Source: Euonymus europaeus (taxonomy: Eukaryota; Streptophyta; Magnoliopsida; Celastrales; Celastraceae). Taken from it: a DNA stretch of 64,000 bases. The position numbers were made by a program, and so were the translations under genes. The stretch is from the NCBI GenBank assembly GCA_963580455.1, contig OY756966.1, positions 21,331,001 to 21,395,000 of the forward strand, read 5' to 3'. A model generated the notes under the pieces. The model did no database searches. It worked only from the letters and a program-made list of their open reading frames with translations, and was not told the origin of the DNA. This document shows positions 22,930 to 33,900 of the stretch, one piece after another; positions within the stretch are counted from its first letter, which is position 1; each line of letters opens with the position of its first letter.

Positions 22930-23492
22930 TGTTGGGAAATTTGGATCAAATGGTATAATCTCAAATTCCCCTCCCAGGAACTTCTTTAAACAAAATGTCA
23001 AAGAATAGAGAAATAAAAAATACACAACACAAGAATTATAGTGGAAACTCCAAACCGGAGAAAAATCACTTTTGTTGTCAAAAGACAACCAGAGAAAATT
23101 TTACTATGTGGAAAATTGTTACAACCACACTCTCAGTAACTTTCTCACACACCCAAAAACAAAGAAAACAATTACAAGCCCAAGAGAATTTTCGAACAAA
23201 ATTCTCTCACTCAAAACCACTCATACAAGTTTTTCTCTCATTTTTGGATCATATTTAGCACCTAGTGAACTACTCTATTTATAGATGCATAAAGTTCATC
23301 CTTGGTACATATTTTCAACAATGACATTTGCCAACCATTCAACAATGGCATTTGCCAAAATTTCAACCATTCAACAATGGTTATTGGCCTAACAAGCTTG
23401 AATTCAACAACAATGGTTGTTGGCCTAACAAGCATGCATTTTGCATGTGGATGTTACTAACAAACCAATATTATTTTTTATCAATCACAACA
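22930..23492 (-). repeat. 3' LTR of the TR-GAG element
   Basis: This 563-base repeat begins tgttgggaaatttggatc and ends atcacaaca on the + strand, the TG...CA ends expected of LTRs. It matches 24641-25203 almost throughout. The ORFs inside it are repeated in the other LTR and are not genes. It is the 3' LTR because the element reads on the - strand. Confidence 0.93.
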
Positions 23493-23504
23493 ATCTCCAC
23501 CTTG
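23493..23504 (-). promoter_or_regulatory. polypurine tract
   Basis: On the - strand the sequence reads aaggtggagat immediately before the LTR start. This is the copia-type polypurine tract that primes second-strand synthesis. Confidence 0.8.
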
Positions 23505-23846
23505 ATTAAAAATAAACATAGTTACTCCACAACATTGTCTACTCCAACAGTCATAATTCTCTGCACCGAGAATTATCATACTCCACCATAAAGAGTACAC
23601 TCACTTAGAATTAATCACCAATTCTAAGAATTTCACATCGGCTCATGTCGAAAACTTACTGAAAAATTATGGTACAACTCCCACGTTTTGGCTTTCCCGG
23701 AAGTTCATCAGTCATCGACAAATATTTTCCACCACACACCTTGCATCAATGCCAAACCAATGCCTGTGTGCAAACTATGGATCCACTAGCAGTAACACAT
23801 CCTCTTTCATGGCAACTAGTGGCATGCCATGAGGATTTACTTGCCT

Positions 23847-24597
23847 TCACACAACATCAACATCATCTCCCCAACGAGAGACACTGTTAGCGTCACCAGA
23901 GCTACTTGCCGAACCAGCTCCACCTTTTGGACAATTTCTTTTGAGATGTCCAGACTGACCACACCCCCAGCACACCACCTTTTTTTTCATGGAATTCTTC
24001 TTCCAAGATTCAGCTACTATTGCTGAGTTTTCTGCAGGTGGAACATTATTTCCAGTAACTTCTGAAAAAATTATTTTTTCCTTCCCATGAATCAATATAG
24101 GTTTCATGTGCTCGTAAGAATATGGAAGAGACCAGATAAGCCTTAAAGCTATATCTTCATCATCCATTTTAACACCAATAGACTCAAGTTCAGAGACAAT
24201 CCCATTGAGAACACTCAAATGATCTGAAATCGTGGTTCCTTCATTCATACGTAATGTATGAAATTGCTCCTTCAGGTACACACGACTTGAAATACCTTTT
24301 GACTGGTACAATTCTTCAAGTTTTTCCCAGAGCTCTTTGGTTGTAGATAATCCATGCACATTAGCAAGAATATTTTTAGCCAAACAGTCGAATTGTGCTT
24401 GCAGCTCTTAGATCAAGATCTTCCCAACCATCATCGATCACAGCAGCTTTAGAATCACTACTGGAATCAATGACTGGTTTCCCTTTCAATGCCTTGTGTA
24501 ACCCGGATTGAATTAACACATCTTTGACTTGAATTTGCCATAAGCCAAAGTTGATTCTCCCATCAAACTTTTCGATACCAAATTTAACGCTTGTCAT
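23847..24597 (-). pseudogene. copia-type gag of the TR-GAG element, one frameshift
   Basis: Gag starts at 24597 (MTSVKFGIEKFDGRINFGLW, the usual N-terminal gag motif with KF.G.N...W). It passes through LRAASTIRL and, after a frameshift near 24385-24392, continues in the frame of 23847-24383. That part includes ANVHGLSTTKELWEKLEELY, LKEQFHTLRMNEG, a LIWSLPYSYEHM motif, and a CCHC zinc knuckle (CWGCGQSGHLKRNC). Gag forms the particle and binds RNA. The shift breaks the protein, so this copy makes no full-length gag. Confidence 0.88.
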
Positions 24598-24626
24598 TTA
24601 TGCCTTAAGAAACCTAGAATCTCCCA

Positions 24627-24638
24627 CCTCCGATACCA
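24627..24638 (-). promoter_or_regulatory. primer-binding site for initiator methionine tRNA
   Basis: On the - strand tggtatcggagg lies two bases inside the 5' LTR (right copy). It closely matches the usual copia site complementary to the 3' end of initiator tRNA-Met (tggtatcagagc), differing at two positions. Confidence 0.85.
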
Positions 24639-24640
24639 GT

Positions 24641-25203
24641 TGTTGGGAAATTTGGATCAAATGGTATAATCTCAAATTCCCCTCCCAGGAACTTCTTTAA
24701 ACAAAATGTCAAAGAATAGAGAAATAGAAAATACACAACACAAGAATTATAGTGGAAACTCCAAACCGGAGAAAAACCACTTTTGTTGTCAAAAGACAAC
24801 CAGAGACAATTTTACTATGTGGAAAATTGTTACAACCACACTCTCAGTAACTTTCTCACACACCCAAAAACAAAGAAAACAATTACAAGCCCAAAAGGAT
24901 TTTCCCACAAAATTCTCTCACTCAAAACCACTCATACAAATTTTTCTCTCATTTTTGGATCATATTTAGCACCTAGTGAACTACTCTATTTATAGATGCA
25001 TAAAGTTCATCCTTGGTACATATTTTCAACAATGACATTTGCCAACCATTCAACAATGACATTTGCCAAACTTTCAACCATTCAACAATGGTTATTGGCC
25101 TAACAAGCTTGAATTCAACAACAATGGTTGTTGGCCTAATAAGCATGCATTTTGCATGTGGATGTTACTAACAAACCAATATTATTTTTCATCAATCACA
25201 ACA
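24641..25203 (-). repeat. 5' LTR of the TR-GAG element
   Basis: This is the partner of 22930-23492, also 563 bases. It differs by a small number of substitutions (for example gagagaat versus gaaaatag-type changes near 24723, and a changed block near 24895-24910). As the 5' LTR it would carry the promoter for - strand transcription. Confidence 0.93.
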
Positions 25204-25208
25204 CAAGG

Positions 25209-26049
25209 TTACGTGTCTCTTTGTACAAAAAAGCAACAAAACACCTACAAATTAGTCTCCGTCTCACCTTTTGAGGACTTCTTTATTTGTTTGGTTTTTG
25301 GTCTTACACCACCGGCTGCCTTCATCACAAAATATCTTCGAAACTTCGAATTTGAATAGGCACTCACTGGTCACAGTGGTGATGTCTCTTTGGAAGAAAC
25401 AAGAATTGATTTGAGATTTTGCAGACTCGTTGCAGAGATTTTCAAAATCATGACCCTTTTTTTCTTTATTTGGGGGAGTCTTTCAAAATGATTTTGGCCT
25501 CTACAATTCGTTAGAGTATAACCTTTCAAATAATGGAGAAAAGTTTGACAAATTTTAAAAATAGAAAAATAAAAATATTCTATATAATATAATGTAGGGC
25601 TGTAAAAATAAAGGGTCGAAATTGAAATCGACAAAAATCAAATGGTCGATTTTAAAAAAAAAACATATTTTACATTAAGACATACCGAAAAATCAAGTAA
25701 AAACCAAAAAAAACAAAATAAATGTTAAATAATTAATAAAACGATTTGACTAAAATATATAAAAAATCGATCAAAATTGACCGTCGACACCCTAATCCCT
25801 AATATAATGTGACACACCTTAATTAAAATTGTATACTAGAATTCTAAAGGAATTATAAAGCACCGGATCCTTTTAGAAGTGTCGAAAATGCAGTATATTA
25901 TTGTTGTCTTTCCAGACATACCCTTGGGATTTAGACTCATTTACGTTCATAATTGGGCCTGGATGCGTGTCTCACCGCATATCTTGAAATCAAACGGCGA
26001 TGATCATAGGTTTTACCAATAGCACAAGATCACTGTTGGTATCTATTAT
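25209..26049. other. AT-rich region, no supported gene
   Basis: No gene recognised. The stretch 25570-25800 is strongly A-rich with dispersed tcga words. The last ten bases form the left target duplication of the next element. Confidence 0.5.
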
Positions 26050-26315
26050 CCAACTTTGAAAGGAAATTTGCAAAAATAACCTTCTTGATAATCAAAAATT
26101 TATATTTGATTTGTTTCTTGAAAAACTAAATAAATAACTTATTTTTGTAATATTATGACTAAAATACCTTTCAATGGTCGAGTAGTCGAGCATTTGTCGG
26201 GCATTTCGTTTTATTTTGGTCAAGTTTTTTTTTTTTTGGTTATGTGAATTTCTTTAATTAAGTGGGGAATTTTTTAATTTATAGTCGAACATTCCGTTTA
26301 AAAAAATAAAAAACC

Positions 26316-26333
26316 CTCATGCAATTGCATGAG
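26316..26333. repeat. 18-bp perfect palindrome
   Basis: ctcatgcaattgcatgag equals its own reverse complement. Its left half recurs in opposite orientation near 26472-26490 together with a poly-A/T flank. A small inverted structure of about 210 bp (26295-26505) is therefore nested in the MULE-like element. Confidence 0.7.
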
Positions 26334-26569
26334 AGCTCTATTCGTTCTCGGACAATCGAAAAAATTAAAGAGGCTAACAACTTCTTATGAATGTAATCGA
26401 AAGAAGCGAGGATATTGCCCTGCAGGAAAAGGGTGGGGCCTCACTCTAGAGAAGCTGCCTCTGTTCTTCACACAAATTGCATGAGGGCTTTTTAAAAAAA
26501 ATTAAACACAAAAAACAAATAAATTATGCTGGTTAAAAAAAAAATGAAGTCATGCTCGACCACAAATAA

Positions 26570-27005
26570 AGAAATGCTAGACCAAAAAATAATGAAATGC
26601 TCGACCAAATCACCATAAAAGTTAGAACAGATCGCCACCCGACCAAACAAATGAATAAGTACTCGACCAGATCAAAATAAAACTAGAATAGATCACCACC
26701 CGACAAAACAAATGAAGAAGTACTCGACCAGATCAAAAATAAAAACTAGAATAGATCACCACCCGACCAAACAAATGAAGAAGCACTCGACCAGATCAAC
26801 ATAAAAGCTAGAACAGATCACCACCCGACCAAACAAATGAAGAAGTACTCGATCAGATTAACATAAAAGCTAGAACATATCACCACCCGACCAAACAAGT
26901 GAAGAAGTATTCGACCAGATCACCGTAAAAACTAGACCAGATCACCACTCGACCAAACAAATGAAGAAGTACTCGACCAAATCAACACGTAAATGAAGAA
27001 TTTTT
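26570..27005. repeat. 62-bp tandem repeat, about 6.5 copies
   Basis: The word gaccaaacaa or a variant after ccaccc begins at 26641, 26702, 26765, 26827, 26889 and 26951. Periods are 61, 63, 62, 62 and 62 bases. Each unit also holds actcgaccagatcaa and taraactagaa words, with gtcga/tcgac half-repeats spreading further out on both sides. It is non-coding and lies inside the MULE-like element. Confidence 0.9.
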
Positions 27006-27256
27006 TTGACCACAAAAAACAAGTGCTCGACCTCATCACACATTGACTTTAAAACAACGAGAATCTTCTCCATCAACAAATATGCATGCGAGATTAGTGA
27101 CTTCAATACAGACTTTCAATATATAGACGAAAAACGTGCTCTCAGTCGAAAGACGTGGGGGTTTTAATGTTGTGAGTCCACCTAGTGAATAATTTCCCTT
27201 TATATATATAGCATAAGCAAAAAAGAAGATATTGAGATGTGGGATGAGAGTTATTT

Positions 27257-27695
27257 AGGGTGTGTTTGTTTCACATTTCGCACAGCTTAAAGCTATAGGG
27301 TTCGCATAAAATGCTGTGCCAACCAAACGCCACATTTTGTTGACAGCATAAAGTTGTGGGCCCTACAGCTTTAAGCTGTGCAAAATGAAATGTTGTCATC
27401 CCATAGCTTTTCAGAGCTTAAAGCTGTGGGACCTATAGTATTTTATAATCACATTACGTAATTGCCCCTCCATATCTTAAAAGTTTTCAATTACTTTTTA
27501 TTGTAATGCCTTTTTTTTGTAATTTTATCTACAAAATTAATCTAACAGAAAAATGAACCAAACACACTACAGCATTTTATACAGCTTAAAGTTGTAGGCT
27601 CCACAGCTTTTTATACAACATTTTTCATAGCTTTAAGCACAACATTTTTGACAGTTTAAAGCTATGAAATGCAATTGTGAAACAAACGGACCCTT
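27257..27695. mobile_element. nested hAT-like MITE
   Basis: The 439-bp segment starts agggtgtgtttgtttcaca and ends with the reverse complement of aagggtccgtttgtttcaca, giving terminal inverted repeats of about 20 bases. The inside is rich in inverted cagcttaaagctgtg words, so the whole can fold back. Flanks are agttattt (27249-27256) and agtttttt (27696-27703), an 8-bp duplication with one mismatch, the length hAT transposons make. No coding capacity. Confidence 0.7.
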
Positions 27696-27803
27696 AGTTT
27701 TTTAATGATAGAAGTAGATCATTTATTTAATTTTTAAAAAAATAAGTTTATTATGAATTTTCAATTATTGAGAAGGTTACTTTTGCAAATTTACCAACTT
27801 TGA

Positions 27804-27976
27804 GACGGCAATGATGCAGCCGTTTTGCTCCTGCACTGCTGCTGTTGCCGAGTTGCTCCATCTCCGGGACGCTGAACTTCTCCTCTCAAGCAAACAAGAA
27901 CTTACACCGAATCAATGATTATCAAATAAAATTCCTTAAACCCTAACAACACTAACGAAGGATACCAGAATGATAA
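27804..27976 (+). promoter_or_regulatory. PUB62-like proximal upstream region with telobox and overlapping upstream ATG
   Basis: A telobox-like cttaaaccctaac lies at about 27936-27948; such elements are frequent near plant transcription starts. An ATG at 27970 opens a 33-codon frame that ends at 28071. It overlaps the main coding start out of frame and could lower initiation at 27977. The transcription start cannot be placed from sequence. Confidence 0.4.
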
Positions 27977-30900
27977 ATGGTTTTGATTATGATGCAGCCG
28001 CAGCAGACCACCTCTGCACTGGCGTCACACCCCAACCCTCCCCCCTCCATCACCATTACTTCATCTCTTAGATCGCCTAATCCTACCCAAGCTCAGCTCC
28101 AGTCCCCTCTATCCCTTGCTCCACTGCCCACTAACCGTCCGATTGACCATGCAATTGGGCTCGTGCCGCCGATCGTGGCCGAGCCAGCGCTGACTATGGC
28201 CTGCCCGCTGGCCAGGGTGCGCCTATCTGATGTACTTCCCCACGATGGGGCGCCTGGAGGGGCCTATTTGAAGGCGGTGGAAGCTCTTTCAGTGTCGCTG
28301 ATGAAGCACAATGCGGCGGTGATCGAGATGGGAACTGAGGATGCTGCGCTGATGAGGTGCACTCTCGAGGCTGCTCGGCTGTATTTCAGGAGTAGAGCTC
28401 AGGGAGTTGGAAAAGGAAGTCGCGGGGTTTATATGTATAGGGCAGGAAGGTACGGAAACTTGCACAATAAAGATTCTTCTATTTTTCGATTGCAGGAGTT
28501 TCCGGTTCATTTGACTACAAAACTTCGGTTTTTGTTCGTTTATAGAACTGGAGTACTGGCTGCTGCGAAGGTAGCACATTTTTGGTGTAATTAGTAGTGC
28601 TAGGACCGAGCATCTTTATAATTTTGAAATTTTCATTTTATAATGCCTGCATAATTGACAAATCTTCCCTAGCCTGAATGCGCGGATTCATGCTCCCGGG
28701 AGCATGAACTACATTCATAAAAGTGCCCCTATATGACTGAGGTCATTGGTTGTGTGAATTCCTGCATGAGCATGATGATGTTTTAACTAATTGTTATCAT
28801 TTACCACTATCCAGTATGGGTTTTTTCAATCCATCTTGTAATTTCTTATTTCATTCAATAAAATGATGATTATCTTTTCGCTTTTCATGCTTTGACTCTG
28901 GCCATCATTCTTGTTCTTTATTAACTTTAATTGTTATTTCTGCAATTTTTATATCCTAAGCTTTTCTGGTGAAGGTCTTTGGAAGATTGGGACTCATCTC
29001 CCCCATGCATGGCTGAAATTTTTAGGTGCATGGGTAAGGCAGCTAGGGCTTCTCTGTGTGCAATAGCTAGGCATCTTCGTCTACGGAGCGAGTAAGAATG
29101 GTCATGGTGAACTTTGATACAAATTTCTTTACTTTAGTTTTTCCTATTTCCACAATTTTCAAATATATCCCCACTCATAAGATATAATTGTGCAGTGTTT
29201 TTAACCATATGCTTGATGACACCCCATTGCCTGCTAATGAAGTTTCCTCTTCAATACTTGTTGCGGCCTTCTCTGTTATGTCACTGCAAAGTGGAAAAGG
29301 GGCTATTGGCGGAGGGAAGGCATCAGTTAATGGTGAAGTTGAAAAGGGATTGTTGACGTTGATATCTTCAGACAGTCCTGGTCTGCAGGTGGTGTTATGT
29401 CAAATTTATGTCTCATCAATAAAACGTTTACTGTTGGAGTAATTGGTTGAACTATTATGATGTGCTTGTCTTCAAAATGCTTTCTTTTATGTTCAAAGTT
29501 GGGTCTAGGGCATAATTGACATTACCCGTATGAGGTTTTCCAATTTTTCCCTAAAAGCATTTCCGAATTTTATATATTTATAAATTCTTTTAGGTTTGTG
29601 ACCCCAATGGTCGCTGGTACGTAGCAGATGGTGGGTGTGTACCAGGAGATCTTTTACTGATTACAGGCAAGGCACTTTGCCATGCTACTGCTGGCCTTCG
29701 TCCTGCTGCGTCATATAGAGCTGCTTCCGATTGTTCTTCAGGCACCAATAGCTGTGGGAGGTATTCTAATTTGAGTTAAGCATGAGATTAGAGATGAATT
29801 TTTTTAGTTGTGTCATTTAGATTTCACTTCAAATTACCTCCTGAACTTGTTATTACAGGATGTCACTGGCATTCAGGCTTATGCCACAGGGCAATGCTAT
29901 CTTAGATTGTTCCCCAATTGCTGCGGCCGGTCATATCATTCCTCAGAGCTATGTGCCGATATCTGTTAGCCAGTTTATGGATGACCTTTCTGCTGAGGAG
30001 GATATAACCTACAATCCATGTGATAATATTTATGTAAGTAATGTTTTTGAGAAACTCGTGCACTGAAACTAAATCAAGAAGGGCCATAAAAAGCTCTACC
30101 TGCTTCTTTTTTTTGGTTTCCTTTTCTTTTCTAGTTTTGAACTAGCTTTATTCTTGGCTTTTATTAAGGTTTTAAAGTCAGATTACTTGTAAAATAGAAA
30201 ATTTTAATTGTTAATGACTGACTTTATTTTGTCCAGTAAAATATGCCTTTTATTCTCAAATAATAATAATATTCTTTCAAAAAATTGTATCGTTTTGACT
30301 TTTGAGTGGTTTTCTTTTCTTCATTGGATATAGGACTCAAGGTGAATCATTAAGGAACAGTAGATTAAAACTTGTTGTTAGTCACTGAATGAAGATTTGT
30401 CAAGGTTTTGTCTGTGAACATTTTGTTTGTGAACATTCATGTTTATGCGTTTTACGTTCGTTAAGAAAAAATTATGATTAGTTCCAGAATTATTGATCAT
30501 ATGATTGTTCAATCATATGGAGATCTTAAGGTGTGTAGTGTTTTCTTTCAAACTGCTTCTCAATGTTGATGGTGAAAATCATCTTGTTGCTAAATTCTAA
30601 TTTGCAATCTAACTTATTTTGACTAAATTTTTGTGATTGTTATCGTGGGTTGCTGGCGCAGGTCTCTCGAGAAAGTTTGAATAAGGAACCTTCATTAAGA
30701 AGTGTTCTCTCAGATCCGTTATCGTAAGTTATTATGTGTTTGCAATTTTTATTGCTTTTGGCATTGATGAAGCCAGAGTGATATTTCGTACTGTTTCAGT
30801 TACATTGTCAAGTCTCATTTTGAAGGGTGATGCTAATCAGTAAAAATAGTATTGTTAATACGTCTCTGTATTTTATGCACTCATTTTATTGAGACGTATT

Positions 30901-33900
30901 CCTTCGAAAACCTTTATTTGGGTTGCAAATAAATGCAAAGAATTTAATATAATATAAAATGAAATAGATGCATATATTACCTTGATCATGTTAATTTGCT
31001 ATCATTTTTAGGTTTTCTTTGATCCCTATCTGTTTACAAATCAATTGGAATGTGGACATGAACATTAGTTGAGAAGTGTGTATGCATGTCGGCTTATTCA
31101 TTTTCTCTTTGTTCACTTTGCAAGTAAGCTTTGTCAACAGAGGAAAAAGTGTCATTCCGTTGCCTTCTTAAATTATATATAAAATATCATAGGCCTTTCT
31201 CAAAAAATGTAAAAAATAGCAATAGGCGATTTTCTGATGAAAAAGATCTTAATTGTGAGACTCAAGATATAGTTGGTTAATGAATCTTTGGCATTGGCAT
31301 AGTGAGCAACTTCCTACTGATGAGAGCTGTCTTGGAATGTCATTGTTCATTTTCCTTGTAGACTGTAGTGGGGTCATGTGTCACCCTCTTGTGCCCTACT
31401 GTTGGTAAATACTAAATAATAATATCATTGAAAAAAAGGGAAGATGTTCTTATTGTTTATAGTAGTTTCTCTTTTTCTTTAGATACCCCAATTAAACCTT
31501 TGCCGATATGGAGTGAAATTTAGAAGCCATACTGATATTGCCTCTCTAATTGTACTGATTGAGAGTATTCCTAGTGGCAAGCCTCGAAGAATGCCAACTT
31601 ACGGTTACAGATACTCTTAATTCTATTTTAGAAATATATATCGATCTCAGTGATTGGGTGCATCCCGTGGTGGAACAGAAGCATAGTTTCGGGCTGACAA
31701 TTTTGTAGGGAATATTAGAAGATGCATCATCTTATTTTGAAAACCTAACATGAACTTTTCTCTTGGAACATGAAGATGCGAATGTAATTGTCTTTTCTGT
31801 TGACTGTTTTTGTTACTTTAGTTTTGTTTTCGTAGCCTGTGGATTGATTTGACTTGTTCCTTTTACAAAGAAACACAGTTTCAACATCACATTCCTCGGT
31901 TTATATTTAATTTCTGAGTAGATATTTCTTTGTGTGATTTGTCAATGTTTCAGTGGTACATTCCTTGAAGATGCAACAGTTGTTTCATGTGGACATTCAT
32001 TTGGTGGTCTCATGCTAAAAAGAGTCATTGAAACGGTAAGGCAGAATTTTTTTTATTTCTCGCATCATGAAGTGTTGTATCAGTGGGTTGGATGAAATTG
32101 CATGTCCAGTGCCACAAACCACCTCCCCTCTTTTGGAGTTTGAGTGTTTGTACCGATTGTGGGACGTAAACGTATTCAATATACTACTGCAATGACATCT
32201 CGGTATCTCATGCAGTTCCTACAAACTATGAGATACCATTCTGCGCATAGACATTTCTAATTACTTAAGATGCTGAATCTGATGCATGAAACAAAATCGG
32301 GAAAAAAAGATCGGAAACTTAGTGAAGCGAAGGTGAAATTGGTTAATGGTTTTGAAGGTGCATGGTAGAGGATAATACATAGTTAAACTTTAAATTTCAT
32401 TGTTTGTTTTCAACTTATTTTGCTAAGTACGTCAGTTTAAACCAAAACCATAAAGGCATCATCCCAAACACTTCAGATATGAGCCAATGTAAGAAATTGC
32501 TGATAATCCCTTCAGTGATGTTTCCTTCGCCAATTGTTCCCTTGCAAACTACGAGCTCGACTAATATTATTGAGTCCATGTATTTTCTTATCACTTCTGT
32601 CTGTACTTTTCCTGGTCTCTCTTTTATCTTTACAGCATATGATGCTTGGAAAAATCAATAAGCCTAACATAAGTGTCATTGAACCATAACCAACATATAC
32701 ATTAACAAAAACTTATACGAATCCAGCAACTATATAATCTAAAGAAAGATAAAGGTGAAATCTAACTTGAAAATTATCCTTAAGCACCAAATACCAAATA
32801 GTAGCCATTGCAACTTTGGACCATGATTCTAAGTTTCTTTTTGATTGATCTGCTGTCAAATTTCATAATATGGATTTGTTTCAGAGAGAGGAATATATTT
32901 GCATGTGAAAATGTATGCTTTACCTCATGAAAGTCAAAATCAAAGGAAGTAATTTTTTTACTGTAAAAAAAGTAACTTAGTGTACACAACTATTTTCACT
33001 GCTGATCTGGGGAGAGCTAACATGTACATAGCATTACCCTCATATAGCCGGCAAATCTTTTGGCCTTGACATGATGATCGAAGGGGATTTTGATCTTTGC
33101 AATTATCTGGACTTGCAATGCAATGCCTATGCTGCCCATCAACAGCATTTTGACAATGGCTGAATGTCCTGAATAAGTGTTCCTATTTTCCTAGTAGACC
33201 CTCATAAATTCTATTTTCTCATATATTTTGAAAATCACTTCTAAACCTAGCTTTGACTGGTCCAACTTGTCAATTATCAAAAAGTGTGCACATGCTTCTA
33301 GAACCAATATCTCTTACACATAACTAATTCCCCTGGGGTAGGCCTACTTCTTGTTAGTACAAAAGCAAGATTGTTATTCTTATAGAAGACTTAAATTTAG
33401 GCTGGATATCTTCCTACTTCATCCTGCCCTTTTTCAAAGTTTCCTTCAGCCACGGACGTATGGCCTACCTGGCCTTGCCTATCTGTGGAAGTTTCATTGT
33501 TGTTGCTGCCTGAGCCAATGTATAGTTGTGTTTGAGAGATTGCCTATGTATAGTTGAGTTTGAGAGATTACTCAGCTCTGAGTTAGCAGGACCTAGCCGC
33601 AGACATCTCGTTTTCAAGTATAACTAATAAAGAAGTGAATGCCGCTGCTTTCCCACACCCCCACCTTCCCTACACATCCCAATTGGGTTGTGATATTTAG
33701 TAAATGATAAAATGATAATGAAGATTTTGAAAGATTGAAATTATACAAATGTTAATAGTCTTTTACAATTTACGTGCTATGTTTTTTTCTGACAACAAAT
33801 TGAACAATATATAATTGTCGTTTGCATCACAGTCTAGGTGTAGCCTTTGCAGTGCAGAGATTCAGACTGGATCATTGATCCCTAATCTTGGTACATTCTT

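Larger units (their letters stand above)
22930..25203 (-). mobile_element. complete gag-only LTR retrotransposon (TR-GAG type, copia-like)
   Basis: Two near-identical LTRs (22930-23492 and 24641-25203) flank a 1148-bp interior. The host duplication caagg is present on both sides (22925-22929 and 25204-25208). The element is read on the - strand. The primer-binding site is next to the right LTR and the polypurine tract next to the left LTR. The interior encodes only a copia-type gag with a zinc knuckle; no protease, integrase, RT or RNase H is present. Such terminal-repeat-with-gag elements depend on an autonomous partner. The close LTR match implies fairly recent insertion. Confidence 0.93.
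26060..27793. mobile_element. non-autonomous Mutator-like element with internal minisatellite and nested MITE
   Basis: The left end (aaatttgcaaaaataacctt from 26064) matches the reverse complement of the right end (aaatttgcaaaagtaacctt read back from 27792). Weaker similarity continues inward for about 80 bases. The flanking decamer ccaactttga is present at 26050-26059 and 27794-27803, a duplication length typical of Mutator-family insertions (8-11 bp). No transposase is encoded. The interior is a 62-bp tandem array plus a separate hAT-like insertion. The element ends about 180 bases before the PUB62-like coding start and so abuts its promoter. Confidence 0.75.

Noticed and set aside
22995..23284. 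Two overlapping + strand ORFs, repeated at 24706-24995
   Set aside because: They lie in both LTR copies in parallel and show no protein features; LTR sequence, not genes.
26570..27005. CRISPR-like array, regular repeats with spacers
   Set aside because: The whole 62-bp unit is repeated, so there are no unique spacers; this is a plant genome and the array sits inside a transposon.
32404..32661. 85-codon frame in PUB62-like intron 7
   Set aside because: No recognisable domain and no coding signature; exons 7 and 8 join in phase without it.
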